In this document: positions 5,044 to 8,709 of the stretch, piece after piece
Numbering within the stretch: position 1 is the first letter of the stretch
How the letters are laid out: each line of letters starts with the position of its first letter
Source of the DNA: an uncultured Eubacteriales bacterium
Lineage (GTDB): Bacteria; Bacillota_A; Clostridia; Oscillospirales; Oscillospiraceae
Assembly: GCA_949451265.1 (NCBI GenBank)
Contig: CASTQR010000055.1
Span: 1-8,709, forward strand
Direction of reading: 5' to 3'
DNA: 8,709 bases
Position numbers and translations under genes: made by a program
Notes under the pieces: generated by a model
Database searches by the model: none
What the model was told of the DNA's origin: nothing
The model's input: the letters and a program-made list of their open reading frames with translations, nothing else

Positions 5044-7635
5044 TTACCAATAGTTTGCGGGCGTCTCGATAAACTGGAAGCCCACGGTCTCAAAGCTGCC
5101 GTTGGCAAAGCGGACCGTCCAGCAGGCGCAGTGGGTGGGCGGGCCCTCGATAGCCATAATCAGGTTGGCGGTGCCGTCGCTGTTGAAGGTATACTTCATC
5201 CCGTATTCATAGAGCTGGGCGGAGAAGCCGTGTTCCAGATAATTCTCCCACAGATCGTCCATATAGGTGATCTCGCAGGTCTGCCCCCCGTAGGAAAGGA
5301 TGAGTACCCGGCGCTCCTCGTCCACGGTCATAGTGCGCTTGGCGTTGAAATCGTCCATCAGCGGTATCCAGTCGTGGATGTGGGCGGTGGGCTGGGGGTC
5401 GGTGTCCAGGTCGTAGGCCGTGAGCTGGTAGAGCTGATCCGCGCCCCCCTGGAACGTGTGGGTGAGGACGGCGAAGGTGCCGTAGGTGCCGTCCGGCCCG
5501 CTGCCGCCCTCCAGCCGCATGAGCTGGGGCGGGTGGCCGTCATGGGTCTGCCCTCCGCCGAAGCAGCGGGCCACGAAGGGGTATACCTGGGTGAGCCGAT
5601 CCCCCACCTGGAACATGGTCTCCTGGCCCCGGTTCCGGCTGAACATCCACACGGGCTCCCCGGGGAGCTGGCCCACCAGGAACCACTGCTCCGGGTCGTC
5701 GGGGAGATCCTCGTAGGAATTGACCGGGGTGTAGTCCATGCCGTCGAGGGTGTAATCGGGGAAGGAAGCGCCCAAGGTGTAGGGCTCCACCCCTTGGGTG
5801 GACAGCACGGTTTTCTCCACAAAGGCCCAGACAGCGTCCTGGGCGTTGTGGTAAGGCTCCGCATCGTCCGGCGAGTAGAAGCGCACGTCGGTGGGGAAGG
5901 TGACGGCGAAATAGGTGTCGCCGCTGCGGGCGAAGCACGCCCATCCGCTGTTATCCCGGCCGATGTGTGCCTCATATTCCCTCCGGGATATCTGCTGTAT
6001 GTTCAGCAGCCAGCCCAGTCCGGCGTCCAGCTCCTCCCATTCGGGACGGTTCATAGAATAGCCCACTGCCACGCCGCCGTCCACGGCTGCGTCAATCACG
6101 CGGCTCACCACATCGTCCTTCCAATCCTCTGGCACGGCCAGCAGCCGATCCTGGAGGGTGTCCAGGGGCTGGGCGGAAGGGTTATAGGGCTCCACGCCCT
6201 CGGTTTCCAGCACTTTCTTTTCAGCGAAGGCCCGGATGGCCTGGAAGGCGGCGGTATACTCCTCCGCGCCCTCCATTTTGAAACGACCGGCGGTGGGCTG
6301 ATTAAAGACAAAATAATGGCCGTCATTGTCCTGGGCGAACACGATCACATCGTCAAAGGCCCCATATCCGCCGTTCCCCTGGGGGTGGAGGTGCTCCTCC
6401 AGGCGGGTCTGATCCCACTGGTACACGGCCAGCAGCCAGGGCATGAAGTCGTACTCCCAGTCCGCCGGAACGTCCCACCAATAGCTGGCCAGGACACCGT
6501 CGGTCCCGAGAACCGACACGTCCTCCGGGCGGTTGACTACCTGGGGCTGCAATTCCTCCGGGATATCGTTCAGCCGGGAGGGCAGCTCAAGAAGCTGGGG
6601 CTTCCGCTGGGCGTCCATGGGCTTTTCCGGCGCGCCGGAGAAGGCGCACCCCACGGCGCAGCCCAGAATCAGCGCCGCCGCCAGCGCCAGGGCGATGACG
6701 GTTTTCGGCTTCCGGGCGATGAGTGTGACCCGCTCCTTCACCCGGCGCTTGCCCCCGGTCATGGTGGTGGCGGTCTGGAGGAGGGGAGTGCGGCCCGCCG
6801 CGATCATGCCCACCAGCGTCCGGCCGTAGGGGATGCGCTCCCCCTCGCCCAGGGCGCGGATGGCCCCCTCGTCGCAGGCCAGCTCGCAGTCCTGCCGGGA
6901 CAGGGCCGCCGCCCACCACACCAGCGGGTGGAACCAGTACAGGCACAGGCAGGCGCACCGCACCAGCGCCCACCAGTGATCCTTATGGCGGTAGTGGGCC
7001 AGCTCGTGGGCCAGCACGTGGCGCAGGCGGCCCGGGGATTCCAGGGCGGCGGGGGTGACGTAGATCTTGGGCCGTACCGTCCCCACCAGGCAGGGGGAGG
7101 GCAGGGCGTCGGACACGTACACGGGCAGGGGGCAGTCAGCCTCGATCCATTCCGCCCCCCGGAGCCGCCGCCGGAGCTTGAGGTTGACAGCTGTAAACCA
7201 CAGGGCCATGAGGGCCGCGCCCCCCAGCCATACGGGGCGGGCGCACTTTGCCGCCAGCTCCGCCAGGGTGGGGCCCTTCATCAGTTCCCGGGCCTGGGTG
7301 TCGATGGCCATCAGGTCGCCGGGGGTGAGCTGGGAGTCGGACACGCCCTGCCTGCGGTACTCCTCCACCACCTGGGCCCGGGCGCTGTCGTAGGACTGGG
7401 CGGGTATGTGGGCCTGCCCGATGGTTTCCACCAGCTCTGTGCCCCGATCCGCCCGCTGGAGCAGGGCCAGGGCGCTGTAGGCGCTGGTGAACAAATTCAC
7501 CGGGATCAGCAGCCGCAGGGCCACCGTCAGCCACAGGGCGTATTGAAGCCGGGGGTCGATCCGCCCCCGCAGCAGGGGCCGCAGGGCGGCGATCAAGACA
7601 ATGAGCAGGAAGGAGGTGATGAGAATGCCCTTCAT
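5044..7635 (-). CDS. M56 (BlaR1-like) membrane metalloprotease with a novel duplicated C-terminal region
   Basis: Probable transmembrane sensor-protease that inactivates its partner BlaI-type repressor on receiving an outside signal. The protein is 863 residues. Membrane segments are at about 4-22, 32-49, 135-151 and 312-332. The gluzincin motif HELAH (210-214) and the third zinc ligand E251 (in DCELACDEG) have the same 37-residue spacing as H205 and E242 of S. aureus BlaR1, with the protease domain between segments 3 and 4. A basic stretch, GGKRRVKER (294-302), lies roughly where BlaR1 self-cleaves. BlaR1 then has a penicillin-binding domain of about 250 residues; here about 530 residues follow with no serine beta-lactamase-like motif triad. 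This part holds a duplicated module (366-484 and 509-619) and a beta-rich end (about 640-863) that I do not recognise. ATG 7635 overlaps the repressor stop as ATGA, and the SD is weak, so translational coupling is likely. Another possibility is an M56 relative serving cell-wall sensing unrelated to beta-lactams. Confidence 0.93.
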   Translation of the reverse strand: MKGILITSFLLIVLIAALRPLLRGRIDPRLQYALWLTVALRLLIPVNLFTSAYSALALLQRADRGTELVETIGQAHIPAQSYDSARAQVVEEYRRQGVSDSQLTPGDLMAIDTQARELMKGPTLAELAAKCARPVWLGGAALMALWFTAVNLKLRRRLRGAEWIEADCPLPVYVSDALPSPCLVGTVRPKIYVTPAALESPGRLRHVLAHELAHYRHKDHWWALVRCACLCLYWFHPLVWWAAALSRQDCELACDEGAIRALGEGERIPYGRTLVGMIAAGRTPLLQTATTMTGGKRRVKERVTLIARKPKTVIALALAAALILGCAVGCAFSGAPEKPMDAQRKPQLLELPSRLNDIPEELQPQVVNRPEDVSVLGTDGVLASYWWDVPADWEYDFMPWLLAVYQWDQTRLEEHLHPQGNGGYGAFDDVIVFAQDNDGHYFVFNQPTAGRFKMEGAEEYTAAFQAIRAFAEKKVLETEGVEPYNPSAQPLDTLQDRLLAVPEDWKDDVVSRVIDAAVDGGVAVGYSMNRPEWEELDAGLGWLLNIQQISRREYEAHIGRDNSGWACFARSGDTYFAVTFPTDVRFYSPDDAEPYHNAQDAVWAFVEKTVLSTQGVEPYTLGASFPDYTLDGMDYTPVNSYEDLPDDPEQWFLVGQLPGEPVWMFSRNRGQETMFQVGDRLTQVYPFVARCFGGGQTHDGHPPQLMRLEGGSGPDGTYGTFAVLTHTFQGGADQLYQLTAYDLDTDPQPTAHIHDWIPLMDDFNAKRTMTVDEERRVLILSYGGQTCEITYMDDLWENYLEHGFSAQLYEYGMKYTFNSDGTANLIMAIEGPPTHCACWTVRFANGSFETVGFQFIETPANYW
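5779..6111 (-). repeat. M56 ectodomain module, copy 2 (residues 509-619)
   Basis: Second copy of the duplicated protein module. Shared with copy 1: VVSR at the start, WLL (542-544), Q548, H557, FA (568-569), YF (575-576), PT (581-582), RF (585-586), Y595, AF.EK.VL.T (604-613) and GVEPY (615-619). The offset to copy 1 is a steady 134-135 residues over the second half, so this is one aligned duplication and not scattered similarity. Confidence 0.8.
6184..6540 (-). repeat. M56 ectodomain module, copy 1 (residues 366-484)
   Basis: First copy of the duplicated module: VVNR (366-369), WLL (400-402), Q406, H415, FA (433-434), YF (441-442), PT (447-448), RF (451-452), Y460, AF.EK.VL.T (469-478) and GVEPY (480-484). 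It is separated from copy 2 by a 24-residue linker. The copies are diverged at protein and DNA level, so the duplication is old. Confidence 0.8.
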
Positions 7636-8018
7636 CTGAAACCACCGTCTTCCGCACGCTCCAGAATATTGTAGAGCTCGTCGATGTCGGAGGGGGAGAG
7701 GGCGCTGCGTTCCGCCAGGGAGTTGACCAGCAGGCCCACGCTGCCGTGGAAGGCCCGCTCCAGCAGGGAGTCGGTCTCCGCAGCCGCCGCGTCGTCCCGG
7801 GCCAGCAGGGCCTGGAACACCTTGGTACGGCCCGCCTCATTGTGGCCCACCAGCCCCTTTTCCTCCATCCGCCGGATCATGGTGGTGACGGTGCTTTTGG
7901 CCCAGCCCGCGCTGTCCTTCAGGTCGCGCACCAGCTCCATCAGGGTCTTGGGGCCCGTCCACAGGCACTCCATCACCCGCCACTCGCTGGGGGAGAGGAG
8001 GTCGCGTTTCTCGTCCAT
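7632..8018 (-). CDS. BlaI/MecI/CopY-family transcriptional repressor
   Basis: A 128-residue winged-helix repressor, the usual family length, expected to bind TACA/TGTA dyads as a dimer and to be cleaved when the partner M56 protease is activated. The DNA-binding domain spans about 8-72 (LSPSEWRVMECLW; recognition helix around STVTTMIRRMEEKGLV, 42-57; wing AGRTKVFQAL). The C-terminal helices (ETDSLLERAFHGSVGLLVNSL, then LSPSDIDELYNIL) are the family's dimerisation and cleavage region. The C-terminal CxC metal motif of CopY is absent, so copper control is unlikely. Where BlaI/MecI have the cleaved Asn-Phe pair I align Ser100-Leu101; that alignment is by eye. ATG 8018 is preferred to ATG 8024 because GAGG (8028-8031) is 9 nt from the former and only 3 from the latter. 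It is the first gene of the operon and overlaps the M56 gene by 4 nt. Confidence 0.94.
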   Translation of the reverse strand: MDEKRDLLSPSEWRVMECLWTGPKTLMELVRDLKDSAGWAKSTVTTMIRRMEEKGLVGHNEAGRTKVFQALLARDDAAAAETDSLLERAFHGSVGLLVNSLAERSALSPSDIDELYNILERAEDGGFR

Positions 8019-8027
8019 TATCATGTA

Positions 8028-8031
8028 CCTC
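8028..8031 (-). promoter_or_regulatory. Shine-Dalgarno site deciding the repressor start
   Basis: GAGG on the minus strand is 9 nt before ATG 8018 and 3 nt before the in-frame ATG 8024, which favours the downstream start and a protein beginning MDEKRD. Confidence 0.6.
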
Positions 8032-8065
8032 ACTTTCTTGCGGGGGCGCCCGCCGCAAATTGGTC

Positions 8066-8075
8066 TACAATTGTA
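8066..8075 (-). promoter_or_regulatory. BlaI-type operator A (perfect dyad)
   Basis: TACAATTGTA is a perfect 10-bp palindrome that matches the TACANNTGTA pattern known for the BlaI/CopY family. It lies about 4-13 nt downstream of the expected transcription start, so a bound dimer would block promoter escape. Confidence 0.8.
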
Positions 8076-8078
8076 ATC

Positions 8079-8110
8079 CAACTGTAGGATAGCACATTGG
8101 ACTACAGTTG
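8079..8110 (-). promoter_or_regulatory. BlaI-type operators B and C (9-bp inverted repeat flanking the -10)
   Basis: CAACTGTAG (8079-8087) and CTACAGTTG (8102-8110) are exact reverse complements separated by 14 nt. Each carries a TACA/TGTA half site. Copy B covers the edge of the -10 and the start region; copy C overlaps the -35 (8109-8114) and extends as TACAGTTGTC, one base off the TACANNTGTA dyad. Site B directly abuts operator A with one base between the 10-bp units. Confidence 0.75.
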
Positions 8111-8114
8111 TCAA
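8086..8114 (-). promoter_or_regulatory. promoter of the blaI-M56 operon
   Basis: The minus strand has perfect -35 TTGACA (8109-8114), a 17-nt spacer and -10 TATCCT (8086-8091) preceded by TGC, an extended -10. The start would fall near 8079, giving a leader of about 60 nt. Operators cover both hexamers and the start, which predicts tight autorepression. Confidence 0.85.
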
Positions 8115-8155
8115 CCACTTTTTCAAAAAATGTAAAACAGCCCGCCGGGGCCGTG

Positions 8156-8189
8156 AAAAGGCCCTCCCCGCCGGAGCAGAGAGGGCCTT
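8156..8189 (-). terminator. terminator of the GH5 gene
   Basis: A 9-bp inverted repeat (8158-8166 with 8181-8189) with a 14-nt loop begins 4 nt after the GH5 stop. On the minus strand it runs into four T (8156-8159). It isolates the repressor operon from the upstream gene, although the short T-run makes it moderate. Confidence 0.7.
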
Positions 8190-8192
8190 GCG

Positions 8193-8709
8193 CTACGATT
8201 TGAAGCGGGAGAACATGAACTGCCCGGACTCGGACAGGTCGGACTGGGCCCAAGGGCCGTCCGGGGACGCGCCGGGGCGCAGGGCGGCGGAAGTCTCATT
8301 CTTATCGCACAATGACCAGCCGCACCAGCTGATCCCCCGCTGATCCAGGAAGTCCAGCCACACCCTGGACTGTTCCAGGAACACGCCGCCGCTGCCGTCC
8401 GCCCGGCTGGTTCCCCACTCGGACACGAAGATGGGCAGGCCCTTGGACAGGGCGCTGTCGATGCGGGCGCGGAGCTCCGCCCCGTGGGTGCCCGCGTAGA
8501 AGTGGAGGGTATACATCAAATTATCCCCCGCCACCGGGTCGGCGGCGGCCAGGTGGATATCCTGGCTCCAGGTGGGGCTGCCGATGAGGATCACCGCCTT
8601 GGGGGAGTGGGCCCGGATCGTCCGCACCATCCGCTGTGCGTAGGGCTTCACGTCCTTAGACCAGCTCACGTCCCCGTTGGGCTCGTTGCAGATCTCATAG
8701 AGGACGTTA
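8193..8709 (-). CDS. GH5 endo-beta-1,4-glucanase (cellulase), C-terminal 171 residues
   Basis: Glycoside hydrolase family 5, closest in pattern to subfamily 2 (Bacillus Cel5A type), which cleaves internal beta-1,4 bonds of cellulose and related glucans, normally outside the cell. The visible part, numbered from the window edge, has the general acid/base Glu9 in YEICNEPNG (4-12), WSQDIH (47-52), the substrate-binding LHFYAGTHG (68-76), the nucleophile Glu97 in FVSEWGTS (94-101), and the late motifs ISWCGWSLCDKNE and SAALRPGAS. The catalytic half is therefore complete at this end. The protein stops shortly after the barrel (FMFSRFKS), so there is no C-terminal carbohydrate-binding module or dockerin. 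A signal peptide or other domains would lie beyond the right edge. The stop is TAG at 8193, and the frame is open through the window edge; the in-frame GTG at 8669 is not a start because catalytic motif NEP lies upstream of it. Confidence 0.94.
   Translation of the reverse strand, partial: NVLYEICNEPNGDVSWSKDVKPYAQRMVRTIRAHSPKAVILIGSPTWSQDIHLAAADPVAGDNLMYTLHFYAGTHGAELRARIDSALSKGLPIFVSEWGTSRADGSGGVFLEQSRVWLDFLDQRGISWCGWSLCDKNETSAALRPGASPDGPWAQSDLSESGQFMFSRFKS

Noticed and set aside
4792..7674. A very long open frame on the + strand opposite the M56 gene, with similar ones at 45-938, 987-2996 and 3414-4934
   Set aside because: They are complements of well-supported minus-strand genes with high GC in the third codon position. 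Their translations are rich in His, Gly, Val and Gln without domain motifs, and they have no start context.
7632..8018. Assignment of the repressor as CopY (copper control), because the operator fits the cop-box pattern
   Set aside because: The C-terminal CxC metal-binding motif is missing, no copper pump is nearby, and the partner is an M56 protease, which points to the BlaI branch.
8131..8139. TGTAAAACA upstream of the repressor promoter as a fourth operator
   Set aside because: It lacks a TACANNTGTA dyad and lies upstream of the -35, so it is too weak to call.
8193..8669. The open frame from GTG 8669 as a complete small GH5 protein
   Set aside because: The catalytic NEP motif is in frame upstream of it (8679-8687) and the frame stays open to the window edge, so this is an internal codon of a truncated gene.

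Overview
The window is GC-rich (roughly two thirds G+C by eye), and every gene I can support lies on the minus strand, so the region reads right to left. The gene content (BlaI/M56 pair, Gram-positive-type GH5 endoglucanase, PPK1, a phosphofructokinase with PPi-type residues, a LTAC-lipobox lipoprotein) and the Ala/Gly/Pro-rich GC3 codon use suggest a high-GC gut Clostridia, most likely Oscillospiraceae. That is inference from style, not from a marker gene.

Layout, in the order of transcription. (1) 8709-8193: the C-terminal half of a GH5 subfamily-2-like endo-beta-1,4-glucanase, cut by the window edge and closed by a hairpin. (2) 8114-5044: a two-gene operon made of a BlaI/MecI-family repressor and an M56 (BlaR1-like) membrane metalloprotease that overlap by ATGA. 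A strong promoter (TTGACA, 17 bp, extended -10 TATCCT) is covered by TACA/TGTA operator sites. (3) 4959-3058: a monocistronic lipoprotein gene with its own near-consensus promoter, a GC-rich structured leader and a perfect 15-bp terminator. (4) 2981-1: polyphosphate kinase 1 followed 60 nt later by a 6-phosphofructokinase cut by the left edge, with no terminator between them.

How the parts may work together. The BlaI/M56 pair has the architecture of the beta-lactam sensor BlaR1-BlaI: zinc ligands H210, H214 and E251 are present with BlaR1 spacing. The penicillin-binding sensor domain is missing, however. In its place is an outward-facing region of about 530 residues that contains a tandem duplication of a module I do not recognise. 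This is the best candidate for an undescribed system: a proteolytic transmembrane switch with an unknown signal, autoregulated, and with no obvious output gene in the window. The lipoprotein next to it might be related, but it has its own promoter without a BlaI site. PPK1 and the PPi-type phosphofructokinase may form a phosphoanhydride-metabolism unit. The PPK1 carries an unusual 63-residue Pro/Lys/Arg-rich tail whose DNA is packed with G-runs on the + strand.

No RNA genes, insertion sequences, CRISPR arrays or phage features were seen. No gap between genes exceeds about 200 bases.
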